Assembly: GCA_026770585.1 (NCBI GenBank)
Contig: MU646384.1
Span: 582,293-598,331, forward strand
Length of the DNA stretch: 16,039 nucleotides
Direction: 5' to 3'
Source of the DNA: Baffinella frigidus
Lineage: Eukaryota > Cryptophyceae > Cryptomonadales > Baffinellaceae
The translations under genes and the position numbers were made by a program. The notes beneath the pieces are model-generated. The model was not told the origin of the DNA. It did no database searches and worked only from the letters and a program-made list of their open reading frames with translations. How positions within the stretch are numbered: the stretch's first letter is position 1; each line of letters opens with the position of its first letter. Positions 1 through 7,290 of this stretch are shown here, one piece after another.

Positions 1-78
1 CGGTTGGGGGGGAGGCGGGGGTACGGTGTCAGCCGCCCTTCTGTTTTCAGGGCCGTGGTTTGTGTGTGGGAGTCCGTT

Positions 79-125
79 AGGTCCTTCAGGTTCTTCGAGC
101 TCCCAACATAGGCGGGCATCGGAAC
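79..125 (+). repeat. Stray copy of the dispersed GGTCCTT/TTCTTCGAGCTCCCAACATAGG repeat
   Basis: This short segment carries the same core (a TTCTTCGAGCTCCCAACATAGG-like string followed by a GGCATCGGAAC-like string) that recurs many times between 3270 and 4650. It is the only copy seen at the left edge. The rest of 1-305 is G-rich with no exon or RNA gene that I can support. Confidence 0.7.
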
Positions 126-305
126 TTTTTCTGGAGTGCGAGGCAGGTTCATAACCTGTCTGGCAAGGACTCGCTGGGGCGTCGGCGGGGGTGGTGGTGG
201 AGGAGCCTCTGAGCGTGTACAGGGGAGCAGGGAGGCATGTACAGATATGGAAATTATGAATTGTTTCAAGAACACGACCAACCCCGCCGGCGGAATTGTA
301 AGAGG

Positions 306-393
306 CCCCTGACCTCTAAACCCTTAAACATGAACCCTTAACCCTGAACCTCAACCCGGGTTTCTGGATGTTTAAGGGTTTAGAGGTCAGGGG
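306..393. repeat. Perfect 26-bp inverted repeat in telomere-like sequence (head-to-head)
   Basis: The arm at 306-331 is C-rich (CTAAACCC type) and its exact reverse complement lies at 368-393 (G-rich, AAGGGTTTAG type). They are separated by a 36-bp loop that is itself mostly C-rich telomere-like. Telomeric polarity therefore flips at this point. The arms are identical over 26 bp although the arrays nearby are very degenerate, which suggests a recent fold-back or template-switch event, or gene conversion between arms. Confidence 0.9.
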
Positions 394-528
394 TTAGAGT
401 TGAGGGTTGAGGGTTTCGCGAGGCGAGCCGGTGCTCTAGTTTGCTAAGCGAAAAGGAAAAAAACTTCGGCTGGACGGTCCACACGAAGGAGAGCGATTCA
501 GAAGGAATTGGGCACGGGTTGGAAAGCC

Positions 529-576
529 CTTGATCTCCTCCAAATTTCCCTTGATCTCCTCTAAATCCCCAAATAT
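529..576 (+). repeat. Short tandem repeat of a CCTTGATCTCCTC unit
   Basis: Two adjacent units contain CCTTGATCTCCTC followed by AAAT-type sequence. No coding signal surrounds them. Confidence 0.6.
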
Positions 577-605
577 CTAGGATTCTTGAATACAGAGACT
601 GGGAA

Positions 606-690
606 TTCAGTTTCCTCGATCTTTTGAGATTTTCCTGACCTCCCGACCGGACCTCAACTTTGTCCGCGCGGAGCCCATTTTGACAATATA
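606..690 (+). repeat. Dispersed repeat, copy 1 (partner near 2784-2862)
   Basis: The segment runs from a TTTCCTCGATCTTTTGAGATTTT-like string to TTTTGACAATA, and the same order recurs near 2784-2862 with small changes. In both places the shared stretch ends in TTTTGACAATA, and CGGAAGCCTAG lies shortly after. It is non-coding and looks like the relic of a mobile or subtelomeric repeat. Confidence 0.7.
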
Positions 691-709
691 ATACATGTAG
701 GGTACCGTT

Positions 710-846
710 CTGAAACCAGGGCAGTTAGGCCTACGGTATTTCCTACGGTAAGCCGCAGGGCCTCTAGGACCTCATGATTCATAGGACCTCTCCTTGAGCC
801 CTACGGCTTACTGTAGGCAATACCGTATTCAACTACCCGGTTTTCA
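710..846. mobile_element. MITE-like fold-back element, family B copy 1
   Basis: About 137 bp with near-complete terminal inverted repeats of roughly 50 bp. The left end reads CTGAAACCAGGGCAGTTAGG and the right end, reverse-complemented, reads CTGAAAACCGGGTAGTTGAA; both continue into a TACGGTATT...GTAAGCCG core. It has no coding capacity. A second copy with the same core is at 7535-7674. Size, structure and copy number fit a non-autonomous DNA transposon, but no clear target-site duplication is visible. Confidence 0.82.
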
Positions 847-1130
847 GGACGTTGCCCTTTGAAATACGGAAGCCTAGAGAGGCCAGGCGCAGAAAAAGAT
901 TATGTGTATTTCAACCGGAAGCACCCTGAAAGTTGTCGGAAAGGTGGCCACAGCGGAGGATTTTTCCCCCCCTCTCACGGGCCCGCCTGGGTGAACTCAG
1001 CTCGCACCCGGTCTCCATCCGCATGTCTCCCTTCTAGCCAGCGCCCTGCTGCAGATGAAGAGCGGCTCGTGTCCATCAGGGTCTCCCTAGATACAACTAC
1101 TCTTGGGGATTCACCTGCACTACAGACTTG
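847..1130. other. Gene-free stretch between fold-back element and telomere-like array
   Basis: A 90-codon open frame starts at 859 but has no recognisable domain or compositional support and ends at the array. I see no splice-supported exon here. Confidence 0.5.
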
Positions 1131-1526
1131 AGGTTTGGGGTTTGGGGTTTGGGGTTTAGGGTTTAAGGTTTAGGGTTTAGGGTTTAGGATTGAGGGTTGA
1201 GAGTTGAGGATTGAGGGTTTATGATTTAGGGTGTAGGGTTTGAGATTTAGAGTTGGGATTTAGAGTTCAGGGTTGAGGGTTGAGGGTTGAGGGTTCGGGG
1301 TTGGGGACTTAGGGTGTAGGGTGTAGGGTTTCAGGGCCAAGGTCAAGTGTTTAGTGTTCAGGGCTCAGGGCTTAGAGTTCAGGATTTAGGGTTTAGAGTT
1401 TGGGGTTGAGGGTTGAGGGTTTGAGGTTTAGGATTGGTTTGGGGTTTAGGGTTTAGGCTTTATGATTTAGGATTTAGGGTTTAGAGTTTGAGGTTTAGGG
1501 TTGAGTGTGTAGGGTTCATTGTTTAC

Positions 1527-1612
1527 AGGGGTATCTGAGCTACAGAACACGGGTGCTCCGACATCGGTCGGTTTCTGTTTTCTCTGGCTTCGGTTGGTGT
1601 CTGTTGTTCAGG
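1527..1612 (+). repeat. Non-telomeric spacer inside array 1, copy 1
   Basis: It begins CAGGGGTATCTGAGCTACAG, continues with AGAACACGGG, and carries TCTGTTTTCTC-type text. A second copy lies at 2211-2292, and a 16-bp inverted copy of its start (AGCCCAGATACCCCTG) lies at 2476-2491. It is a subtelomeric spacer unit of unknown role. Confidence 0.75.
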
Positions 1613-1741
1613 GATTAGGGTTTAGGATTTGTGTTTTGGGATCGAGGGTTGAGGATTCAAGGTTTTGGATTTAGTGTTTATGGTGTGGATTTTTAGGGGT
1701 TGGGGTTGTGGGTTGGGGGTTGGGGGTTCAAGGTTCACTGT

Positions 1742-2180
1742 TTAGGGGTTTGGGGTTTAGAGATTAGGGTTTAGGATTTCGGGTTGAGGGTTGAGGGTTG
1801 AGGGTTGAGGGTTCGGGTATCGGGGTTTAGGGTATAGGGTTCAGGGTTTAAGGTTCAAGAGTAAGTGTGTAGTGTTTAGGGTTCAGAGTTTAGTTTTCAG
1901 GTTTTGAGTGTTTAGGGTTTGGGGTTCAGGTTTCAGGGTTTGGGGTTCAGGGTTGAGGGTTTGTTAGGGGTTTGGGGTTTAGAGATTAGGGTTTAGGATT
2001 TCGGGTTGAGGGTTGAGGGTTGAGGGTTCGGGTATCGGGGTTTAGGGTATAGGGTTCAGGGTTTAAGGTTCAAAAGTAAGTGTGTAGTGTTTAGGGTTCA
2101 GAGTTTAGTTTTCAGGTTTTGAGTGTTTAGGGTTTGGGGTTCAGGTTTCAGGGTTTGGGGTTCAGGGTTGAGGGTTTGGG
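1742..2180 (+). repeat. Tandem duplication of about 220 bp inside array 1
   Basis: The segment from 1742 to about 1960 is repeated from 1964 to about 2175 in the same orientation. The copies differ by one TTGAGGG unit (four versus three) and by one visible substitution (CAAGAGTAAG versus CAAAAGTAAG). Because individual repeat units in the array are so variable, this near identity shows a recent block duplication. Confidence 0.9.
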
Positions 2181-2210
2181 TTTTTTTAATTGTGCAGGGT
2201 GCATTGTTTA

Positions 2211-2292
2211 CAGGGGTATCTGGGCTACAGAACACGGGTTCTGGGGCATCGGGTGGTGTCTGTTTTCTCCGGCATCGGTTTTCTCGTGTTCA
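2211..2292 (+). repeat. Non-telomeric spacer inside array 1, copy 2
   Basis: Second copy of the unit at 1527-1612, with the start CAGGGGTATCTGGGCTACAG and the continuation AGAACACGGG. The preceding GCATTGTTTA is also shared in near-identical form, so the repeated block includes some flank. Confidence 0.75.
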
Positions 2293-2526
2293 GGGTTCAG
2301 GGTTCAGGGTTAAGGATTCAGGGTTTACGTTTCAGGGCGTAGGGTTAGTAATCAGGACTTGACTAATTTAGTACCAACGGGTTGACTAAACGCAAGATCA
2401 AGTCAACACTCTGGTTCTAAGTTAACAAAATGGGGGGTCCAAATCCGGTCTTTGTTCTTAGGTTCTGTTTTTTATAGCCCAGATACCCCTGCAGGGTTTC
2501 ATGCCCCCCCCCAGATCACAAGTTTG

Positions 2527-2715
2527 TTTTTCACACACACTCGTTCGCGCTAAACTCGGGAAGAAACCATTGGTATTGCTGTTATTTCCGCTAATCGTGG
2601 TACAGATGTTTTTAAATCCGGACGTGCTCCACCCACAAAGACATCCAATTACCATCACTTTTAGCGTGTTCCCCGTGTGGAATCAACTTTACTCGAATGC
2701 ATCATCATTTTACTA
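2527..2715 (+). repeat. Dispersed direct repeat, copy 1 (partner 2976-3120)
   Basis: Starts with TTTTCACACACACTCGTTCGC and ends with ATCATTTTACT. The same landmarks occur in the same order at 2976-3120, where the copy is shorter because of an internal deletion. The open frames on both strands here are not supported by any domain. Confidence 0.75.
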
Positions 2716-2757
2716 CACGACCTTGAAAATTGAACTACACGACCTTGAAAATTAAAC
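2711..2757 (+). repeat. Two-unit tandem repeat (ACTACACGACCTTGAAAATT)
   Basis: Two adjacent units of about 22 bp share ACTACACGACCTTGAAAATT. The repeat is non-coding. Confidence 0.85.
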
Positions 2758-2975
2758 TGAACTTCTGACTTGGCGTGGTTATGGCAATTTCCTCAATTTT
2801 TGAGATTTTCCTGATCTCCTGACCTGATCTCAACTTTTTCCGCACGTTTTGACAATACGGAAGCCTAGCCCCACGGTGGACCACGGACCTTTGATCATCA
2901 CAAGTCAACTTGCCTTGAGGCAATTGATTTTTTTGGTATAATTTGGTCACGTTACCGCGCCAGGGCATACGTTCC

Positions 2976-3120
2976 TTTTTCACACACACTTGTTCGCCAA
3001 TCCTGGTACAAATTCTTTTTAAAAAACATCATACCCGCGGCAAAGAGCTCCAATTCCCATTACTTTGGGCGTGCTTCTCGTGTAGAATCGACTTGGCACG
3101 AACGAAATATCATTTTACTT
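2976..3120 (+). repeat. Dispersed direct repeat, copy 2
   Basis: Diverged, internally shortened copy of 2527-2715. Shared landmarks are CACACACTTGTTCG, TGGTACA, CAATTCCCAT/TACTTT and ATCATTTTACTT. Between the copies (2784-2862) lies the partner of the 606-690 repeat, so this region is a mosaic of repeat families. Confidence 0.7.
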
Positions 3121-3269
3121 AATGACCTGGCGCGGACCCCCTGGATTCCAGGGTCACCGAAGCCCTCGTAACCCACCGTGTGGAGAGGCGAGACGCAGAA
3201 CGAGATTCAGCTGTATTCGCAAGCAGGCCAGTCAGTAGGTGTGGAGAGATGGTCGAGACGCCCGTGTGC

Positions 3270-4650
3270 CTTTAGGTCCTTTAGGTTTTTAATGCTCCCA
3301 ACATAGCCCAGCGACACGCCCTTCCGTAGAAAGGACTGCAGTGCCTTTTTGCTTTCGGATCGTGTTTAGCTCTCCAGTGCAGAAGCTCGTGTAGAGGGGA
3401 TAAAGGGTGGTTTTCTTGTGGTGTTTGGTTGGGACTTTTTATCTAGGTCCTCAGGTTTTAGATGCTTCCAACATGGCCCAACGACACGCCTTTTCGTAGA
3501 AAAGATCTGCAGAAAAAGAGTTTTTGAGTCCTTTAGGTCCTTTAGGTTTTTCGAGCTCCCAACATCTTTGTTTGGGTATATCTAGGGATATCCCTCATGT
3601 AGGCATAGCCGGAGTGACTTTAATCAAGTCACGTCCACTTTAGCCGAGTGTCCCCTTTTGGCCCCGCCCGACAGTTCCTCCTGGTTCCTCCAGGAAGGAA
3701 CCAAGGGGCGTATCTTTCGGCGGATCGGAGGAATCCGGTTCTCCTCCAGTAAAACACTCTGACGACTCGCGGCCTCAGCCTACCCTTCGGCCCCATGCCG
3801 CCCTTCTAGCCAGTGCCCTTCCGTAGACATTGGAAACGCCATGCTTCCTTTAGGTCCTTTAGGCCCTTTAGGTTCTTCGAGCTCGCACCATAGGCGGACA
3901 CCGGAAAATGTGCTGTAGGAAGGCCATGCTTCCTTTCGGATCACATCAAGCCCTCCTGTACAGAGGATCGCGGCAGAACCGGCAAAGGATACCTTAGGTT
4001 CTCAGGTCCTTTTCTTTCAGGTTCTTCGAGCCCCCAACATAGGCGGACACCGCAACGTAGCCCCCAACATAGGCGGACACCGCAACGTATCCTGCAGAAA
4101 GGCCATGCTTCCTTTCGGATCACATCAGGCCCCCCGGTGCAGAAGGATCGCGGCAGAAACCGGCTAAAAGGTATCCTCATCGGGTGTTTGAGTTAGGTCA
4201 AAGAGGCACAGACCTCGCACACACACACTCAGGACAAGGCAAGTCGGCAGAAGACCCATATGGTATCCCATCGTTAGGCTCACAGGAGCTCCAACCACGG
4301 ATACCTCAGATGTCAAACCAAACGCATGTAAAGGTTTCCCCCAATGTAGGGAAGTCAGCGAGCGAGAAAGTGAGAGAGGTGGATATAAGGGTTCCCCCCA
4401 GGTTGTACAGAGGGAGGGAGGGGTGACAATCGTGCTGCAGGGAGGGAGGAGGTGACGCGTGCTGCAAGGGGGGAGTGGTTGTCCTTTACGCAGTGGGGCA
4501 GGGTGCTCGGAAGGTCTTTTAGGTTCTTCAAAGGAGCTCCCAAAATAGGCGGACACCGGAACGTATCCTGCAGAAAGGCCATGCTTCCTTTCGGATCACA
4601 TCCGCCCCCCCGGAGCAGAAGGATCGCGAGAAACCGGTTCCTTTAGGAGC
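3270..4650 (+). repeat. Array of decayed repeats of about 120 bp
   Basis: A consensus can be read in order: TTTAGGTCCTTTAGG, TTCTTCGAGCTCCCAACATA, GGCGGACACCGGAACGTA, TCCTGCAGAAAGGCCATGCT, TCCTTTCGGATCACATC, then GTGCAGAAGGATCGCG and AGAAACCGG. Full or partial copies lie near 3272-3365, 3441-3512, 3527-3565, 3848-3992, 3993-4177 and 4514-4642. Inside one copy a 30-bp unit is tandemly doubled exactly (4029-4058 and 4059-4088). No transposase or reverse-transcriptase signature is visible, and the open frames across it (for example minus 4556-4164) are chance. Confidence 0.85.
3614..3632. other. Small perfect hairpin GTGACTT/AAGTCAC
   Basis: Seven-base arms with a five-base loop in repeat-rich, gene-free DNA. 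There is no downstream gene close enough to suggest a terminator or operator, so its meaning is unknown. Confidence 0.5.
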
Positions 4651-4750
4651 TTATGGAGCTTTAATGAACTTCGTACAGCAGCACACACGTTCCCACGTCC
4701 GGTGGACCGATGGAGAACCGGTTGATTTCGTTGATTTCGTTAAAGCTTTA

Positions 4751-4800
4751 CAAAAGTCGGGAGTCCCCGAATTTTCAAAGTCGGGGTTCCCCGAATTTTC
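4751..4800 (+). repeat. Two-unit tandem repeat just upstream of the DUF6817-like gene
   Basis: Two units of about 25 bp share AAAGTCGGG and CCCCGAATTTTC. They sit between the repeat array and the first recognised exon, so they could be in a 5' UTR or promoter, but nothing shows this. Confidence 0.8.
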
Positions 4801-4856
4801 GGAGGGGGGAGGGGGAGACGGGAGACGCCTCCGCTTACAGGCAGACGCTGGAAGAT

Positions 4857-5983
4857 ATGTCGGGTGAAGGAGCTCCCGAGGACGTGCCGTTTTCGCTGCA
4901 GGCGGACAGCGCGCCCGCGACACGGTCGACGCGCGTTAACGAGTGCATGCAGCTACTTTTGGCGTCTGGGGCTGGCAAGGTGCGAGGAGCATCAGCGCAG
5001 GGCAGCTTTGTTTGATCACCCCAACGGTATATCATGAGCGAAACACGTCAAGCGCGCAAGTCAGAATGTAATTTTTGAAGCAAGGACGGACCCCCTTCCG
5101 CTCACGCGACCCACCTCCTTACGCAGGTGGTTCACGACGTGAGGAAGGGGTCGCGCCCTCTGATGGCGCACCTTGACGGGACCCGCGCGCTCCTCGAAGC
5201 CGCGGGGTATCCCGAATCAGTCTACCTGGCCGGCCTGACCCACTCAGTCTACGGTACCAACAAGTTCACGATGGAGAGTATTGTTGCTGACGAGGAAGGA
5301 CGGAGGCGCGTACGAGAAGCAGCCGGGGGGGAGGCGGAACACCTGGCGTATATATTTTGCTCAATTAGGCGCCCCGCGACACTCAACGCAGCGCTCGGGG
5401 ATAGAGCGGCGGGGCGGGGAGGAAGGGAGGAGGTGGAGCTGGCCGGGCGAGGGGACATGGGGGTTGTTCGTGTCTCCCCGCGGGAGTTTGAGCAGCTGGT
5501 GGCGATTGAGGTGGCCAACTGCCTCGAGCAGGACCTGCAGGTACTGGGTCACCCTTTACGTCCAAGTTCCTTACCCCTCTCACCTTGACCATACCCTTCA
5601 ACCCGAAGCTCTCAGCAGCCGCTCAGGTCTGCGGCGTGGGGCGCACCCGACAACTGCCCTGAAGCCCGTCATGCATTTCTCTTTCTCACTTGCCACTACT
5701 AACTTCTATTCCTCTGGGGCACTCGTCGTCCCTCTGACGCCTGTCCCTGCCCTGAACCTTAGCTTCCCGCGTTCGTTCGGAGGAATCAATACGCGTGGTA
5801 TTCTCTATCTATCACGCGTGGCTCTGACCCCCCCCCCCCCCTCTGCAGGTTCAGCTGGAGACGTTGTACCCGCACTTAGCGAGCGACGCGTCATTCGCGC
5901 GCATCCTGGGCGTGGTGCCGCGTCAGGGGACGGGCGTGCTGCAGGCCTTGCACCGGACTCTCGCGCGCTGCTCGGTCCAGTGA
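4857..5983 (+). CDS. DUF6817-like protein, three exons
   Basis: Exons 4857-4979, 5127-5540 and 5849-5983 join in phase 0 to 223 codons plus TGA. Donors are AAG|gtgcga and CAG|gtactg; acceptors are ccttacgcag|GTG and a C-run followed by tctgcag|GTT. The protein reads LLASGAGK (residues 34-41), then HDVRKGSRPLMAHLDGT (44-60, H56), LAGLTHSVYGTNKF (75-88, H80), AEHLAYIFC, and near the exon-2 end EFEQLVAIEVANCLEQ. From memory, the order GAGKV...HL.GT...LAGL.HS.YGT...AYIFC is the pattern of DUF6817, a family without assigned biochemistry; the spaced histidines recall HD-type hydrolases, but that is inference. The ATG at 4857 (MSGEGAPEDV) is preferred. An upstream in-frame ATG (4710) runs through a tandem repeat, and a cttacag at 4834-4840 could be the acceptor of a 5' exon. 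The frame may instead continue by a donor at 5974 into 6270-6377. Confidence 0.78.
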
Positions 5984-6269
5984 GAGAGGCATGTGCATTC
6001 GTAGTACACGTTCTTAATGGAAGCGAACTCTGGCCATCTTGGTTGCGATCCGTTGTCAAAGAAATTTTCTCTGTAGAACATGTACACGTATTGGTAGGAT
6101 CACCGAGAGATTTCCGAGGCCTCCACTCTTGACCCACGAGAGCTGGTTCTGGTACTACATGTAAACCTGTCTGGTTCAGTTGTCGTCCTAGTACACGGCT
6201 GTCCGGTTCAGCGAGTTGTCGTTAGAGTCGCCCACCGCCTTGCGAGGGTTCAGGGTTGAGGGTTAAGAG

Positions 6270-6377
6270 TTTAGGCTCACGAACACCAGCGAGCTGCCGT
6301 TGGACGCTGGCGTCGACTACGCGTGCCAGCATCTTGCGTACAAGAGCGTGGAGAATTTCCGTGCACGCAAATTCTGA
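6270..6377 (+). CDS. Possible alternative last exon of the DUF6817-like gene
   Basis: The frame ending in TGA at 6375-6377 encodes LTNTSELPLDAGVDYACQH, then LAYKSVENFRARKF, a soluble, helix-like peptide unlike the arginine/proline-rich chance frames nearby. It would join in phase 0 if exon 3 used a donor at TCG|gtccag (after 5974) instead of reading to the TGA at 5981. The acceptor is weak: the preceding bases (6244-6269) are telomere-like G-rich repeats ending aagag, with an alternative tag at 6272-6274 that is out of phase. No homologue is recognised. It may be a real terminal exon, an exon of something else, or chance. Confidence 0.33.
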   Translation, partial: FRLTNTSELPLDAGVDYACQHLAYKSVENFRARKF

Positions 6378-7223
6378 CAGATTGGGGGGCGTCTTGTGCC
6401 TCCATGAGAACCAGCGCGTGGTGCTTGATGTGAACAGGAAGTCTACACGAGCACGTCCACGCTGCCTCTGTTGACAAGGGCATGCCACCAGGCCACTTGC
6501 GTGATTGCAGCGCTGCTGGCTCACCCTGGCGACACACGCAGACGTCTCGCACAGCTTCTTCATTCCAAGAGGCGCCCTCTCAATGCTACAATATTAGGTT
6601 ACGCGCATGGTCAATCAGGTGTGAACATGGAACCCACGTTCGCGCCGCACCTGTTCCCACACGCGGTCCAAGAACCCTCACCGGTGGACTTGCTCCTGGA
6701 CGGAGCCTTTTCACTTTACAAAACCATTACCCCCACATCATCTACACACCACGCTGGCTGTCAAAAGTCCCATCCATCGATGTGTCTCTCAGCATCTCAG
6801 TTGTCTTCCCACGGCGCGCCAGGCTACTTGACAGGCAAGTGGAGGCGCTGGCGCTCCTTTCACAGCTCCCGGTATGACGACTCCTGAAACACCGCCGCCA
6901 GATATCAGACATTTACAAGGCCTTCAGGGATGGGAATTCATTGAGGCCATGCTGGTTTCGACCCGTGAGAAACGCACCTTTTTCCCACGCTCCCTGAAAA
7001 GCACGCGCTGGCATCAGGGTTTACCCCTTTCCGTGGGCGGATCCCTGTCGGGTTTCTAGAGGGTTCTGCGCGGGGAGCAACGGAAAAGGCTTCGAATGTT
7101 AGCGATGGCAGTCCCTGGCGGTGGGTGCCGAGGGCGATGCGGGTTCAATCCGGGGACACGTTTAATATCAAAGAAAATGGATCACTATTTGTTCGTAGGA
7201 GTAAGACCAAGGTCAATAGGGCC
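6378..7223. other. Interval between convergent genes, no supported gene
   Basis: Overlapping plus-strand frames of 131-138 codons start at 6471 and 6482, and a 61-codon frame starts at 6874. None has a recognisable domain, and they overlap in different frames. The interval should hold the 3' ends of both neighbouring transcripts; no polyadenylation signal stands out. Confidence 0.5.
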
Positions 7224-7290
7224 CTAAGTAAATTTAATTCGGGCCAGAATCCGGTTTGATAGGCCATTTTCGTTTAAATTAAACATGTCC
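7146..7290. repeat. Imperfect long inverted repeat overlapping the 3' end of the DUF599 gene
   Basis: The left arm contains AATCCGGGGACACGTTTAAT and then AAAGAAAATGGAT. The right arm, reverse-complemented, contains TATCCGGGGACATGTTTAAT and then AACGAAAATGGCC. The sequence could be another fold-back element. It supplies the last residues of the DUF599 reading frame, which suggests that the C-terminal tail was changed by an insertion or that the true stop lies in another exon. Confidence 0.7.

Larger units (their letters stand above)
1131..2352 (+). repeat. Degenerate telomere-like TTTAGGG array 1
   Basis: About 1.2 kb of variants on TTTAGGG (TTTGGGG, TTCAGGG, TTGAGGG, TGTAGGG), with the G-rich strand on plus. 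It is interrupted near 1527-1612 and 2211-2292 by a non-telomeric insert beginning CAGGGGTATCTG. The seven-base unit is the plant/alveolate-type telomere repeat. The heavy degeneration and flanking unique DNA mark an interstitial or subtelomeric array, not a chromosome end. Confidence 0.93.

Noticed and set aside
1131-2352. True chromosome end
   Set aside because: The array is strongly degenerate and has unique sequence and genes on its right side; it is interstitial or subtelomeric.
2123-2362. 79-codon frame in the telomere-like array
   Set aside because: Repeat-derived (V-W-G-S-G-F-R-V periodicity), not a gene.
4164-4556. 130-codon minus frame and overlapping frames near 4184-4646
   Set aside because: They cross several copies of the decayed repeat with no shared protein frame between copies.
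3270-4650. CRISPR-like repeat array
   Set aside because: Repeats are long, diverged and unevenly spaced without uniform spacers, no cas genes are present, and the window is eukaryotic.
5281-6132. 283-codon plus frame, the longest in the window
   Set aside because: It overlaps the DUF6817-like exons in a different frame and reads straight through an intron and its poly-C acceptor; no domain.
6471-6887. 138-codon plus frame between the convergent genes
   Set aside because: Overlaps a 131-codon frame in another register, has no recognisable motif, and no splice or start context favours it.
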